Part shown: positions 28,563 to 38,676 of the stretch, piece by piece
How positions within the stretch are numbered: the first letter of the stretch is position 1
Layout: every line of letters begins with the position of its first letter
NCBI RefSeq assembly: GCF_022429565.1
Contig: NZ_CP092487.1
Location: 901,001-965,000 of the forward strand
DNA: 64,000 nt
Direction: 5' to 3'
Source: Lutibacter sp. A64
Lineage (GTDB): Bacteria > Bacteroidota > Bacteroidia > Flavobacteriales > Flavobacteriaceae
Notes under the pieces: model-generated
The model's input: the letters and a program-made list of their open reading frames with translations, nothing else
The model's database searches: none
Told to the model about the DNA's origin: nothing
Made by a program: the position numbers and the translations under genes

Positions 28563-30119
28563 GTGACTTTAACTACTACAGAACAAGAAGAGAAGAAAAC
28601 TGGTAAAGAATTATATAATTACCAGAAAGAAGCGATTACAAAAATTTTCAAGAGGTTTGAAGAAGCCCCTGATGATTATCATTTACTATTTCAGCTACCT
28701 ACAGGTGGTGGAAAAACAGTTATATTTTCAGAACTTGTACGCCAATATCTAAAGCATCATAAAAATAAAAAAGTATTAATTCTAACGCATAGAGTTGAGC
28801 TTTGTAAGCAAACTTGCGCAATGCTTTCAGACTTTGGTGTAATAAATAAAGTGATAGATAGTAAGGCTAATTTAGATGATCATAGAGACTACTCTTGCTA
28901 TGTTGCAATGGTAGAAACATTAAATAATAGGCTTAATGATAATAAATTAGATATTTCTGATATAGGTCTAGTAATTATTGATGAAGCACATTATAATTCA
29001 TTCACAAAATTATTTAAGTTTTTCGAAAATTCTTTTATTTTAGGTGTAACAGCAACTCCTTTAAGTTCTAATATTCAGTTACCTATGACTGATAATTATG
29101 AAGAATTAATTATTGGTGAAACCATAGAAACACTTATTAAAAATAAGTTTTTAGCAAAAGCTAAAACATATTCGTATAACGTAGGTTTAACATCTTTGGT
29201 TGTTGGTGTAAATGGAGATTATACCGTAAAATCTTCAGATGATTTATATACAAATAGCGAAATGTTGGGCAAATTAGTTAGAGCCTATGAAGAACGCTCT
29301 TTAGGTAAAAAAACACTGATTTTTAACAACGGAATTAATACTTCAATAAACGTTTTTGAAGCATTTAAAATGGCTGGCTATCCAATAATGCATTTAGATA
29401 ATACGGCAACAAAAAGAGAACGTGAATTTATTTTAAGGTGGTTTAAAAAAACACCAAATGCAATTTTAACCTCAGTTAGTATTTTAACAACCGGTTTTGA
29501 TGAGCCAACGGTAGATACTATTATTTTAAATAGAGCAACAAGATCTCTAACTTTATACTACCAAATGATTGGTAGAGGGTCTAGAATTTTAAAAGATAAA
29601 ACATCTTTTACAGTTATAGATTTAGGAAATAATATCCACAGGTTTGGAATGTGGGGAGCAAAGGTTGATTGGCAAAAAATATTTAAGTATCCTAACTATT
29701 ATTTAGATAATTTATTGACAGACGAAGAATTAGAAGATAATTTTAGGTATGAAATGCCAGATGAATTAAGAGCTAAATTTTCTAAAACAGAAGATGTCTT
29801 TTTTAATGTAAAAAAAGTATATACAGAAGCAATAAAAGTAGGTGAGTCGTCTAAAGTTGTACTTTCTCGTTCTATAGAGCAACATGCTTATATTTGTATT
29901 GAAAATAGTGAAGATGTTTATGATGCCTTAATTTTAGCAAAATTGTTAGGAGACGATATAGATTATAGAATTCAGCAGTATCTAAAATGTATTTGTAAAA
30001 GTACCAATAGTTTTACAGATTGGTTAAAAGAAGATTATAGGCAAAAATTAAGAGCTTATTTGTTAGCAAATTTTGATAGAGTGTTTGAAGAAATTAATGG
30101 TTATCCACCTGAAGAATAA
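28563..30119 (+). CDS. SF2 DEAD/DEAH-type helicase (RecQ/SSL2-like)
   Basis: The 518-aa protein is a helicase of the type seen in restriction-enzyme R subunits and SSL2-like proteins: Walker A LPTGGGKT, VLILTHRVELCKQT, DEAH box (VIIDEAHYNS), GVTATPL, and C-terminal motifs LIFNNGI, SVSILTTGFDEPTVD and QMIGRGSR. About 120 residues follow without a recognised domain. The start is a GTG at 28563, and an ATG two bases upstream is out of frame and immediately followed by TGA (ATGTGA). No in-frame ATG exists near the N-terminus, so GTG is the likely start. Confidence 0.88.
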   Translation: MTLTTTEQEEKKTGKELYNYQKEAITKIFKRFEEAPDDYHLLFQLPTGGGKTVIFSELVRQYLKHHKNKKVLILTHRVELCKQTCAMLSDFGVINKVIDSKANLDDHRDYSCYVAMVETLNNRLNDNKLDISDIGLVIIDEAHYNSFTKLFKFFENSFILGVTATPLSSNIQLPMTDNYEELIIGETIETLIKNKFLAKAKTYSYNVGLTSLVVGVNGDYTVKSSDDLYTNSEMLGKLVRAYEERSLGKKTLIFNNGINTSINVFEAFKMAGYPIMHLDNTATKREREFILRWFKKTPNAILTSVSILTTGFDEPTVDTIILNRATRSLTLYYQMIGRGSRILKDKTSFTVIDLGNNIHRFGMWGAKVDWQKIFKYPNYYLDNLLTDEELEDNFRYEMPDELRAKFSKTEDVFFNVKKVYTEAIKVGESSKVVLSRSIEQHAYICIENSEDVYDALILAKLLGDDIDYRIQQYLKCICKSTNSFTDWLKEDYRQKLRAYLLANFDRVFEEINGYPPEE

Positions 30120-30373
30120 TTTTAAGTATCGCTATTTAATATCTTGATTCAAAATTAATTAGGTGGTGTTTTTTTAAACAATATGTCGTAAAAGAACTTC
30201 ATATTATAATTACAAAGTAGGACTGTCTTAAGTAGATGTTTAGAAATAAATTACAATGAAACTATTGCATTGAATTAGTAAGATAAATCAATAGCTTAGT
30301 TTTAATAAGCAACTCAAAAGATAGTTACAGTTTATTTAAGCAGTCTTATTTCTTTATAACTTTTTAAAATACG

Positions 30374-30381
30374 TACATTTG
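30374..30381 (+). promoter_or_regulatory. -7 promoter box for the MFS gene
   Basis: TACATTTG lies 18 bp before the ATG at 30400. Confidence 0.6.
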
Positions 30382-30399
30382 TGCGTTTTAAAATTTTTA

Positions 30400-31707
30400 A
30401 TGCAAAACCCCAATAAATATTCTTTTATAAAACCTGAAAAATCACCTATTTTTTATGGTTATATTGTACTTTTAGTCGGTAGTATCGGTATTCTAGCTAG
30501 TATTCCTGGTCAAACAGTAGGTGTTTCAGTTTTTACAGATCCGGTAAAAGATGCCTTAGGGCTTTCTAGAAATCAGTTTAGTAACGCTTATATGTTAGGT
30601 ACCTTATTAAGCTCACTTTTAGTAACTAAAGCGGGTTTTTTATTCGATAAATATGGTGCAAGATCTGTTGCCTTTTTTGCAACATTATTTTTAGGTTTCT
30701 CTTTATTGTTATTTTCAATTTCTGAAAAAATTAGTAATTTTTTTAAATCAATTTTAGCTATAGATACTTGGTTAATACCATTTATATTAATTACAATTTT
30801 ATTCTTTTTTATAAGATTTAGTGGGCAAGGAGTTTTAACAATGACTTCTAGAAACATGGTTATGATGTGGTTTAACAAAAATAGAGGTAAAATTAACTCA
30901 ATAAGTAGTATAACTGTATCATTAGGTTTTTCTTCATCTCCAATTTTAATAAATAAATTAATAGATGAAAATGGGTGGGAACTTAGTTGGCAACTATTAG
31001 CTATTTGCTTATTTATTTTCAGTTTCTTTATAGTACAATTTTATAGAAATAAACCCGAAGATTTTGGGCTAAGCCCTGATGGATTTAATAGTATAGATAC
31101 TTCTAAATCTATTAAAGCAGTAGAAGAAATTGAAAATAATTTAACTTTAGAAGAAGCTAAAAAAACAAGAGCTTTTTGGATGTTTGGGTTAATTTTAGCC
31201 TTTAATAGCTTTTTTATTACGGGTTTTACCTTTCATATAGTATCAATTTTTGCAAGTCAAGATTATACAAAATCTCAAGCAATCGCTGTATTTTTACCAA
31301 TTTCAATTATTGCAATTTCAGTATCAACTTTATGTAATATATTAAGTGATTATATAAATCATAAAATATATTTATACACTATGATTCTAGGTGGAATTTT
31401 AGCTTCATTTGGACTTTTATTTTTATCTACAACCTTTGGAGTTTATATGTTAATTGGTGGTTTAGGATTACTTGGCGGTTTATTTTCTGTTGTAAATGCA
31501 GTTACGTGGCCAAGATATTTCGGAAGGAAATATTTAGGATCAATTACTGGAAAAGTTATGAGCTTCTTAGTAATTGCTAGTGCTGTGGCGCCAAGTTTGT
31601 TTAGTTACTGTTTTACTACCTTTAATACATATAGCTATATTAGTTATGTAACATTAGCTTTTTTACTTTTTTTAATAATAGCTTCTATTAAAGTAGAAAA
31701 ACCATAA
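30400..31707 (+). CDS. MFS permease
   Basis: The 435-aa protein has 12 predicted transmembrane helices in two halves with a charged central loop (about 230-255, SKSIKAVEEIENNLTLEEAKK). The motif between helices 2 and 3 (GFLFDKYGAR) is the MFS signature. The start is ATG at 30400 (MQNPNKYSF). An in-frame TTG lies upstream at 30379, overlapping the promoter box, and is not a start. It resembles the oxalate/formate antiporter-like branch in general layout, but its substrate is unknown. Confidence 0.9.
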   Translation: MQNPNKYSFIKPEKSPIFYGYIVLLVGSIGILASIPGQTVGVSVFTDPVKDALGLSRNQFSNAYMLGTLLSSLLVTKAGFLFDKYGARSVAFFATLFLGFSLLLFSISEKISNFFKSILAIDTWLIPFILITILFFFIRFSGQGVLTMTSRNMVMMWFNKNRGKINSISSITVSLGFSSSPILINKLIDENGWELSWQLLAICLFIFSFFIVQFYRNKPEDFGLSPDGFNSIDTSKSIKAVEEIENNLTLEEAKKTRAFWMFGLILAFNSFFITGFTFHIVSIFASQDYTKSQAIAVFLPISIIAISVSTLCNILSDYINHKIYLYTMILGGILASFGLLFLSTTFGVYMLIGGLGLLGGLFSVVNAVTWPRYFGRKYLGSITGKVMSFLVIASAVAPSLFSYCFTTFNTYSYISYVTLAFLLFLIIASIKVEKP

Positions 31708-31896
31708 AATAGTAATTAATAATTAGATTTTATAGCTGATTTTTAATGAATAATAATGGTATTAAATTGTTGATTATCTGCATTTAGCACATTTTTAAAT
31801 CTCTTTTTAATAAGCTGAAAAATAAGATGGTTCTTAGATTATATAGTTTATATTAGCGCCCTTAATAATTTTACTATAATATTTAAGTTTCTTACT

Positions 31897-33447
31897 ATGG
31901 AAAATAATGAAATGCATAAAAAACCACAAATTTCAATTGAAGAAATTGAAAAGTGTGTTTCTATATTAGAACAATTAGTTACTGATACAGATCAAATTTT
32001 TGATATTCCAAAGGAACAAAGAACAGCATTAATTAAAGCTGCTGGGTTGTTTTCTAGACCGAGTAGAGAAGAGTTTTCTAGAAGGAAAAAAGATGGAAAA
32101 AAAGCGGCAAAACGTAAAAAAGCTGCTAGAGATAGACATGCACGTAAAGAAACAGGTATAAGAAGTGCACGTGAATCTGTTGTTTTTGAAGCTCCTAAAT
32201 TGTTGAATGCAGCAGATTTAACTAATAAAAAGGAATTAGAATTAGAATCTCCAAGAAATTGCTACGTATGTAAAAGCTTGTTTACAAAATTACATCATTT
32301 TTACGATACTATGTGTACAGAGTGTGGCGATTTTAATTACGCAAAACGCTTTCAAACAGCTGATGTTAAAGGGCAAGTAGCTGTTATAACAGGTTCTCGT
32401 TTAAAAATTGGATACCATATAACTTTAATGTTGTTACGTGGCGGTGCAACTGTAATTGCAACTACTAGATTTCCTGTCGATTCTGCTTTGCGTTTCTCAA
32501 AAGAAGCCGATTTTATGGAATGGGGACATCGTTTAAAAATTCACGGTTTAGATTTACGTCATATTCCTAGTGTAGAAATTTTCTGCAATTATATAGAGCA
32601 GAAATACGATAAATTAGATATTTTAATTAATAATGCAGCACAAACAGTTAGGCGTCCTGCTGGTTTTTATCAGCATTTAATGCCTAATGAAGAGCGTCCA
32701 ATTGAAACTTTACCGCCATTTGCAAAAGAGTTATTGGTAGATCATACAGATTGTTTAGAAGAATTAAAGGTGTTAACATCAACAGCATCTTCTAATAAAA
32801 ATATGCCCGTAACTTGGCACGGCCCAGAACCTGGAATTGGTTTAAGAGCTTCTGCAAAATTATCGCAAATTCCGTATAGTTTTGATAATACGCTTGTTGC
32901 TAAGGAAATTTTTCCTGAAGGTGAATTAGATGCGGATTTACAGCAAGTGGATTTAAGAAAAACCAATAGTTGGCGTTTAAAACTTGGTGAAATTGAAACT
33001 ACAGAAATGATTGAAGTACAATTGGTTAATTCAGTAGCGCCTTTTGTTTTATGTAACCGTCTTTCAGAATTAATGAAAAAAGAAAATACTGGTAAAAAAC
33101 ATATTATTAATGTTTCTGCTATGGAAGGTAAATTTCATACTTTTTTCAAAGAAGCAAGACATCCACATACAAATATGGCAAAAGCAGCATTAAATATGTT
33201 AACGCATACATCTTCTGGAGCTTTGGCTAAACATGGTATTTATATGAATGCAGTTGATACTGGCTGGGTAACAGATGAAGATCCTGCTGAATTAGCTAAG
33301 AAAAAACAAGAATTACACGATTTTCAACCTCCGTTAGATATTGTAGACGGTGCAGCTCGTGTAATGGATCCATTATTTGATGGTATAAATACTGGTAAAC
33401 ATTGGTGTGGTAAATTTTTAAAAGATTATAGACCAATTAGTTGGTAG
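31897..33447 (+). CDS. Atypical SDR with N-terminal zinc-knuckle-like extension
   Basis: The 516-aa protein has three parts: a basic helical N-terminus (about 1-115, with [19 protein letters not shown]), a four-cysteine segment (CYVCKSL at 128-134 and CTEC around 147-150) likely to bind zinc, and a short-chain dehydrogenase Rossmann domain from about 160. The nucleotide motif is TGSRLKIG and NNAA is present. The catalytic serine lies in NVSAMEG, but the Tyr-x3-Lys motif reads TNMAK, so tyrosine is missing. It may bind NAD(P) without being a classical dehydrogenase. It has no clear operon partner. Confidence 0.8.
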   Translation: MENNEMHKKPQISIEEIEKCVSILEQLVTDTDQIFDIPKEQRTALIKAAGLFSRPSREEFSRRKKDGKKAAKRKKAARDRHARKETGIRSARESVVFEAPKLLNAADLTNKKELELESPRNCYVCKSLFTKLHHFYDTMCTECGDFNYAKRFQTADVKGQVAVITGSRLKIGYHITLMLLRGGATVIATTRFPVDSALRFSKEADFMEWGHRLKIHGLDLRHIPSVEIFCNYIEQKYDKLDILINNAAQTVRRPAGFYQHLMPNEERPIETLPPFAKELLVDHTDCLEELKVLTSTASSNKNMPVTWHGPEPGIGLRASAKLSQIPYSFDNTLVAKEIFPEGELDADLQQVDLRKTNSWRLKLGEIETTEMIEVQLVNSVAPFVLCNRLSELMKKENTGKKHIINVSAMEGKFHTFFKEARHPHTNMAKAALNMLTHTSSGALAKHGIYMNAVDTGWVTDEDPAELAKKKQELHDFQPPLDIVDGAARVMDPLFDGINTGKHWCGKFLKDYRPISW

Positions 33448-33611
33448 TTTTGGTAGTGTTGAAATTTTTCACAAAAAATTCGCTATTAAAAATTCAACCT
33501 ATTTATTCAGAGTTTATATAAGTTATAGCAGGGGTAATTGTAGAATTTGAAGCTTTATAATATTTGTTTTACCGAATAAATTGATAGAAATTTGTCATAT
33601 AATTCAGAGAC

Positions 33612-35123
33612 ATGAAAAACTATACTTTTATTTCTTTAATTTTTATTTTATTTATATATTTTGGATATTCTCAAGAGTTAAAACCTTCAACTTTGTTTTG
33701 TGATAATATGGTATTGCAACAAGGTATGCCTGTTCCAGTTTGGGGAACTTCAAAACCAAACGAAGTTATTACCGTAAAATTTGCCAATCAAAGTAAGTCT
33801 GTAAAAACTGGAAAAGATGGTAAATGGAAAGTTGTTTTAGATACTTTATCAGCTTCAAAAATTGGTAGAACAATGTCCATCTCTGGAAGCTCTAAATTAA
33901 CGCTATCCAATGTTTTAGTTGGGGAAGTATGGATATGTTCTGGTCAATCTAATATGCAATTTCCAGTAAAAGCCGTTCCTGAAATAGTTTCATTAATACC
34001 ATTTTCAAAAAATATTAGAAGTTTTGAAGTTAAAAGAACTGTTTCTTTTCAGGAAGAAGAGAATGCTATTGGTACGTGGACTACAACACAACCAAACAGT
34101 GCGGTAGCTTTCGGATTTGCTTATTTTCTTGAAGCGGTTGGAGATGTTCCAGTAGGAATTATACATGCTTCTTGGGGTAGTTCTTCTATTGAAGCTTGGA
34201 TGCCACGAGATATGGCTGAAGATTTACCTTATTTTAAATCCATTATGGATGATTTAGATGCAGATACTATAACTCATAATAAAATTAAAAAGTCTCTTAA
34301 TGCTAAAAATAGTTGGTCTAATAAAGAAGATATTTTTATGAGAAGACAACCAAACATATTGTACAATGCAATGATAAAGCCTTTAGCACCGTATGCTTGT
34401 AGAGGATTGGTATGGTATCAAGGAGAACGCAATGCTAGGTATCTTTCTGGAGTTCCTGAAGTTTCAGAAGCGAATTGGTTTCATAGAGTTATTGGGATGA
34501 AGGAATATGGGGATGTTTTAAAATTATGGATTGAAAGGTATAGAAAAGAATGGCAAAATGATAAGATGCATTTCTCAATAGTAATGTTACCTGGTTACGG
34601 AAAAGGTACTGTTGCCAATCCTAATATAGATCCTAAAAGTCCAACAGAAGAGTCTTTTGCTTGGCTTCGAGAATCACAATTAAAGGTGTTAGAATTGCCA
34701 AATACAAGTGTTGCTAATACAATTGATCTTGGTGATGTAAAGAATATCCATCCTAAAGATAAATTTCCTGTTGGACAAAGATTAGCTTTGTTAGCAGCTA
34801 AATATACCTTAGGTAAAGATGTTGTTTCTGAAGGTCCAGTATTTAAAGAAGTAGAAATTAGTAATAATTCAATAAAAGTTCATTTTAAAAATAATGAAGG
34901 CTTAAAAACTTCAGATAATAAAGCACCAACAGGATTTTGGATTGCAGATGTATCTTTAAATTGGAAAATAGCAGCTGCTAAAATTGAAGATAATTGTGTA
35001 GTTTTAAGTAATTCAGAAATAGAAAAACCAATCTATATTCGTTATGCTTTTGCAGGAAAACCGGATGTTAATTTAATAAATGGAGCTAATTTACCTGCAT
35101 ACCCATTTAGAACAGATAATTAA
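33612..35123 (+). CDS. Sialate O-acetylesterase-like SGNH hydrolase
   Basis: The 503-aa exported protein has a signal peptide (FILFIYFGYSQ, cleavage near 20) and the SGNH esterase domain with GQSNMQFPV (catalytic serine, about residue 113) and DLGDVKNIHPKDK (Asp and His). It matches the 9-O-acetylesterase family that removes acetyl groups from sialic acids and plant-polysaccharide sugars. No sialidase or polysaccharide-utilisation gene is adjacent, so the natural substrate may be a different acetylated glycan. Confidence 0.9.
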   Translation: MKNYTFISLIFILFIYFGYSQELKPSTLFCDNMVLQQGMPVPVWGTSKPNEVITVKFANQSKSVKTGKDGKWKVVLDTLSASKIGRTMSISGSSKLTLSNVLVGEVWICSGQSNMQFPVKAVPEIVSLIPFSKNIRSFEVKRTVSFQEEENAIGTWTTTQPNSAVAFGFAYFLEAVGDVPVGIIHASWGSSSIEAWMPRDMAEDLPYFKSIMDDLDADTITHNKIKKSLNAKNSWSNKEDIFMRRQPNILYNAMIKPLAPYACRGLVWYQGERNARYLSGVPEVSEANWFHRVIGMKEYGDVLKLWIERYRKEWQNDKMHFSIVMLPGYGKGTVANPNIDPKSPTEESFAWLRESQLKVLELPNTSVANTIDLGDVKNIHPKDKFPVGQRLALLAAKYTLGKDVVSEGPVFKEVEISNNSIKVHFKNNEGLKTSDNKAPTGFWIADVSLNWKIAAAKIEDNCVVLSNSEIEKPIYIRYAFAGKPDVNLINGANLPAYPFRTDN

Positions 35124-35171
35124 AATATTAATTAAGAATATATTAGGTGCTACTATAATTAAAAATGAGGT

Positions 35172-35179
35172 TATCTTTG
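35172..35179 (+). promoter_or_regulatory. -7 promoter box for the second DEAD-box helicase
   Basis: TATCTTTG lies 15 bp before the ATG. Confidence 0.55.
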
Positions 35180-35194
35180 TAAAAATAAAAAAAT

Positions 35195-36535
35195 ATGTCA
35201 AAAACGTTTTCCAATTTAGGAATCAATAAAGAATTGCAACAAAGTTTAGCTGATTTAAAAATTACTATTCCAACAATTGTTCAAGAAAAATCAATACCTC
35301 TTATTTTAAATAAAACTGAAGATATTGTAGTTTTAGCGAAAACAGGAACAGGAAAAACAGCAGCATTTGGCTTACCTTTGTTACAATTAAATGATGTAGA
35401 AAATACTGATGTTCAGGCTGTGATATTAGCTCCAACAAGAGAGTTAGGACAGCAGATTTATACTAATTTAGTAGATTTTTCAGTAAAAACACCTTTAATT
35501 TCTATAGTACCTCTTTTTGGAGGAGCTCCAATTAAACCTCAAATTGAAAGTTTAAAAAACACCGCAAATATTGTAGTTGCAACTCCAGGTCGTTTGGTTG
35601 ATTTATTAAAAAGAGAAGAAATCAGTTTAAAAAAACTAAAGTATTTAGTGTTAGATGAAGCAGATGAAATGGTGAGCGCTTTAAAAGAAGATTTAGATAC
35701 TATAATTGCTCAATTACCAAAAACTAGAAGAACTTTATTGTTTACAGCAACTATGCCAGGCGCTATAAAACAATTGGTTCAAAATTATATGTCTAAACAT
35801 GTAATTCAAGTTGAAGCTGATATGGAAACTGTTGGTCACCAAGGAATTGATCACCAATATGTAGTGGTAAAACCTATTGAAAAATTAGAGGTTTTACTTC
35901 ATTTTTTAAATTCAAAAGAAGGAGAAAGAGGGATTATTTTTTGTAAAACAAAAGCAGCAGTAAATAAACTAGCAAAAAACTTAGCCATAAATAAATTTTC
36001 TTCAGGAGCACTACACGGAAGTTTATCTCAAGGGATTCGTGATAGAATTATGGGGCAGTTTAGAGAAGGTTATATTGATATTTTAGTAGCTACAGATTTG
36101 GCAGCACGTGGTATTGATGTTCAAGAAATTTCATATGTTGTAAATTATCATTTACCAGATACTTTTGATACCTATGTGCATAGAAGTGGACGTACAGCTA
36201 GAGCAGGAGCAAAAGGACTTTCTTTAACTGTTTTACAAGAAGAAGAAGTTGATGATATTGCTGATTTTGAAAAAGAATTAGGGATTGTTTTTAAGGAATA
36301 TAAAAAAGCAGATGCGCAAAGTATTGAAGAAAATAATACATTGTTATGGGCTAAAAAAATATTTAAAACCAAACCGAATCGTGCTATTCCAGAGCATTTA
36401 AAACAACAAGTAAGAACTGTTTTTCATCATTTAACAAAAGAAGAATTGATAGAAAAAGTACTTGCAAATTATGCGATGCAAACAGCTGCTAAGAATTCTA
36501 AATCTACTGATTTAAAACAAAACAAAAATAAATAA
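35195..36535 (+). CDS. DEAD-box RNA helicase with short C-terminal extension
   Basis: The 446-aa protein has the full motif set: PTIVQEKSIPLIL (Q), AKTGTGKT (I), APTRELGQQ (Ia), TPGRL (Ib), DEADEM (II), TATMP (III), IIFCKTK (IV), ATDLAARGID (V) and HRSGRTARAG (VI). About 80 residues follow (KIFKTKPNRAIPEHLKQQVR), unlike the first helicase at 23,866, which stops after motif VI. The two are paralogues in general form but clearly diverged. Cytoplasmic RNA remodelling is expected. It faces the J-domain gene, with a shared hairpin between them. Confidence 0.95.
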   Translation: MSKTFSNLGINKELQQSLADLKITIPTIVQEKSIPLILNKTEDIVVLAKTGTGKTAAFGLPLLQLNDVENTDVQAVILAPTRELGQQIYTNLVDFSVKTPLISIVPLFGGAPIKPQIESLKNTANIVVATPGRLVDLLKREEISLKKLKYLVLDEADEMVSALKEDLDTIIAQLPKTRRTLLFTATMPGAIKQLVQNYMSKHVIQVEADMETVGHQGIDHQYVVVKPIEKLEVLLHFLNSKEGERGIIFCKTKAAVNKLAKNLAINKFSSGALHGSLSQGIRDRIMGQFREGYIDILVATDLAARGIDVQEISYVVNYHLPDTFDTYVHRSGRTARAGAKGLSLTVLQEEEVDDIADFEKELGIVFKEYKKADAQSIEENNTLLWAKKIFKTKPNRAIPEHLKQQVRTVFHHLTKEELIEKVLANYAMQTAAKNSKSTDLKQNKNK

Positions 36536-36542
36536 CACAAAA

Positions 36543-36590
36543 AAAGAGCGAAAATTAATTATTTAAACACAAGTTAGTTATCGCTCTTTA
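36543..36590. terminator. Bidirectional terminator between convergent genes
   Basis: AAAGAGCGA and TCGCTCTTT form a 9-bp stem around a long loop, with A- and T-rich flanks. It lies between the convergent helicase and J-domain genes and could stop both. Confidence 0.6.
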
Positions 36591-36617
36591 TTTAAAGTAA
36601 TAGTTCTACATAGCATC

Positions 36618-37064
36618 TTAAGCTAAAACTTCAGCTTTTTTTATTTTTCTATATAAAAAAGAGTTAAAAATATTTCTTCTTCCAAAGTTACTCAGAGATT
36701 TACTATTTATAAATTTTAAAAATAGTTTACGATTTACACCAAAATATTCATAGGTATTTCCATCTGTAAAAGTAACTTCTAACAGCATACTTTTATGATG
36801 ATAATCTGCAATTTTCTCATCTGTAATTGTAGTGGCGTATTCATTTAAATTAGCTGCTTTTGTTTCTGGAGCAATACTTACTAAAAAATGATATGCATCA
36901 ATTATTTTTAAACTTACTTCACCAGCTTCAGCTTTTTTTTCTTCATCCTGAAATTTATCTGGATGCCATTCTTTAACAAGTCCTCTGTAAGTAGTTTTTA
37001 GCTCTTTTAAATTAATAGCGCTTTCTACTTTAAAAAGCTTTTTAGATGCATTAATACGCTTCAT
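36618..37064 (-). CDS. J-domain plus KTSC-domain protein
   Basis: The protein has about 148 aa from ATG at 37064 (MKRINASKKLF); nine more codons upstream are in frame but unlikely. Residues 1-60 form a DnaJ-type J domain with the HPD motif (EWHPDKF), and the C-terminus (about 95-140: YEYFGVNRKLFLKFINSKSLSNFGRR) matches the small KTSC domain. The fusion, which is common in Flavobacteriia, would stimulate an Hsp70 (DnaK) ATPase, with KTSC probably binding nucleic acid or protein. Exact role unknown. Confidence 0.82.
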   Translation of the reverse strand: MKRINASKKLFKVESAINLKELKTTYRGLVKEWHPDKFQDEEKKAEAGEVSLKIIDAYHFLVSIAPETKAANLNEYATTITDEKIADYHHKSMLLEVTFTDGNTYEYFGVNRKLFLKFINSKSLSNFGRRNIFNSFLYRKIKKAEVLA

Positions 37065-37333
37065 ATTTCTTAGTTTTCGATTTTTGTGCAAATGTATTCT
37101 AATTATTGGTATATAGATAAAAAGCGTCTCTTTATATTCTAAATAATGTTTTTGGTACTTGTAATCATTGTAAAACGCTTGTTTTAAATAGAATGGTTAA
37201 ATTATAATATCAAAAAATCTCATCTATTAAAAAAGGGTATTTATATAGTAAATCGTCCTAAACGTATATTCCTTTTTATTATAAGAGTACATAGTTTCAT
37301 ATTTGAAGTGTTAAATTAAAAAACATTCAAAAA

Positions 37334-38665
37334 ATGAGATTATACATAATTATAGCAAGTTTATTATTTGTGCAATTTACGTTTGCGCAAGAAGCTTCAG
37401 ATGATTCAATGTCAAAAATATGGTCTTTAGAAGATTGTATCAACTATGCGTTGGAGAATAACATTACAGTTAAAGAAGCATCTTTAAACAGAAGTATTGC
37501 TGAAGTAAGTTATAGCAAAGCTAAATCGTCCAGATTGCCTAATTTATTTGGTAGTGCATCACAAAATTTTTCTAGCGGAAATGCAATTGATCCTATTACC
37601 AGTGATTATGTTACAGATCAAATTAACAGTACAAATGTTGGCTTAAATAGTTCTATGACACTATTTCAAGGAAATCAATTAAATAATGAGATTAAACAAA
37701 ATAAATTATTATTTGAACAAAGTGTTTTTCAAGAAGAAGTTGAGAAAAATAATATTTCTTTAAATATTTTAGAAACTTATCTACAAGCTTTATACAGCAA
37801 AGAAAGTATTACTATTGCTGTAAATAATTTAGAAGCTTCAGAAAAAGAAGTTATTAGAGCAAAACAACGTTTAGATGTAGGTACAATTGCATTAAGTGAT
37901 TATACTGAAGCTCAAAGCCAGGCTGCAACTAATAAATACAATGTTATTACTGCAAAAAATGACTACCAACAATATATTATAACACTAAAACAGCTGTTAG
38001 AGTTATCTCCAATGGACGAATTAGAAATTGAAAGTGTAGATGAGAATTTAGATTTAGTAAACTTAGCACTAAATAAAACAGAAGTGTACAATAATGCTTT
38101 AGGAATTTTACCAGAAGTAAAAGCAAGTGAGTTAAATATAGCTGTAAACGAAAAAGAATTAGATATTGCTAAAGGTGGATATTTACCAACGTTAACTTTA
38201 TCAGGTAGCCTTGGCTCTGGATTTACAAGTATAAATGACGATACATTTTCAAATCAGTTTGATTTTAATTTTAATCAAAAATTAGGGTTGTCATTAAACA
38301 TTCCAATATTTAACAGAAATCAAACAAAAGCAGCTGTACAAACAGCAACTATTAATATTGAAAAAGCTCAAATTCAAAAACAAACAACAGAGAAAGAAGT
38401 CTATAAAAAAATAGAAACGGCTTATCAAAATGCAGTATCTGCACAAGAACAAGTAATTGCATCTGAAGCTTCTAAAATAGCAGCAGAACAAAGCTATAAA
38501 TTAGCTCAAAAAAAGTATGAATTAGGAGATTTAAGTACAACCGATTTAGTAATCAGTCAAAATACATTTACTAATGCACAACAAAATTATTTACAAGCAA
38601 AATACTTAAATATTTTATACCACCAATTATTACAATTTTACCAAGGAAACGATATTAAATTATAA
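37334..38665 (+). CDS. TolC-family outer-membrane efflux protein
   Basis: The 443-aa protein has a signal peptide (LLFVQFTFAQ, cleavage near 19) and two repeats of long coiled-coil helices typical of TolC. The start of the mature domain is WSLEDCINYALENNITVKEASL, and the second repeat includes YKKIETAYQNAVSAQEQVIASEASK. It forms the outer-membrane duct of the tripartite system completed by the next three genes, which are spaced by 2-12 bp and clearly co-transcribed. The export substrate is not identified, since MacB-type systems move macrolides, peptides or lipoproteins. Confidence 0.93.
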   Translation: MRLYIIIASLLFVQFTFAQEASDDSMSKIWSLEDCINYALENNITVKEASLNRSIAEVSYSKAKSSRLPNLFGSASQNFSSGNAIDPITSDYVTDQINSTNVGLNSSMTLFQGNQLNNEIKQNKLLFEQSVFQEEVEKNNISLNILETYLQALYSKESITIAVNNLEASEKEVIRAKQRLDVGTIALSDYTEAQSQAATNKYNVITAKNDYQQYIITLKQLLELSPMDELEIESVDENLDLVNLALNKTEVYNNALGILPEVKASELNIAVNEKELDIAKGGYLPTLTLSGSLGSGFTSINDDTFSNQFDFNFNQKLGLSLNIPIFNRNQTKAAVQTATINIEKAQIQKQTTEKEVYKKIETAYQNAVSAQEQVIASEASKIAAEQSYKLAQKKYELGDLSTTDLVISQNTFTNAQQNYLQAKYLNILYHQLLQFYQGNDIKL

Positions 38666-38676
38666 GCAATACACTC

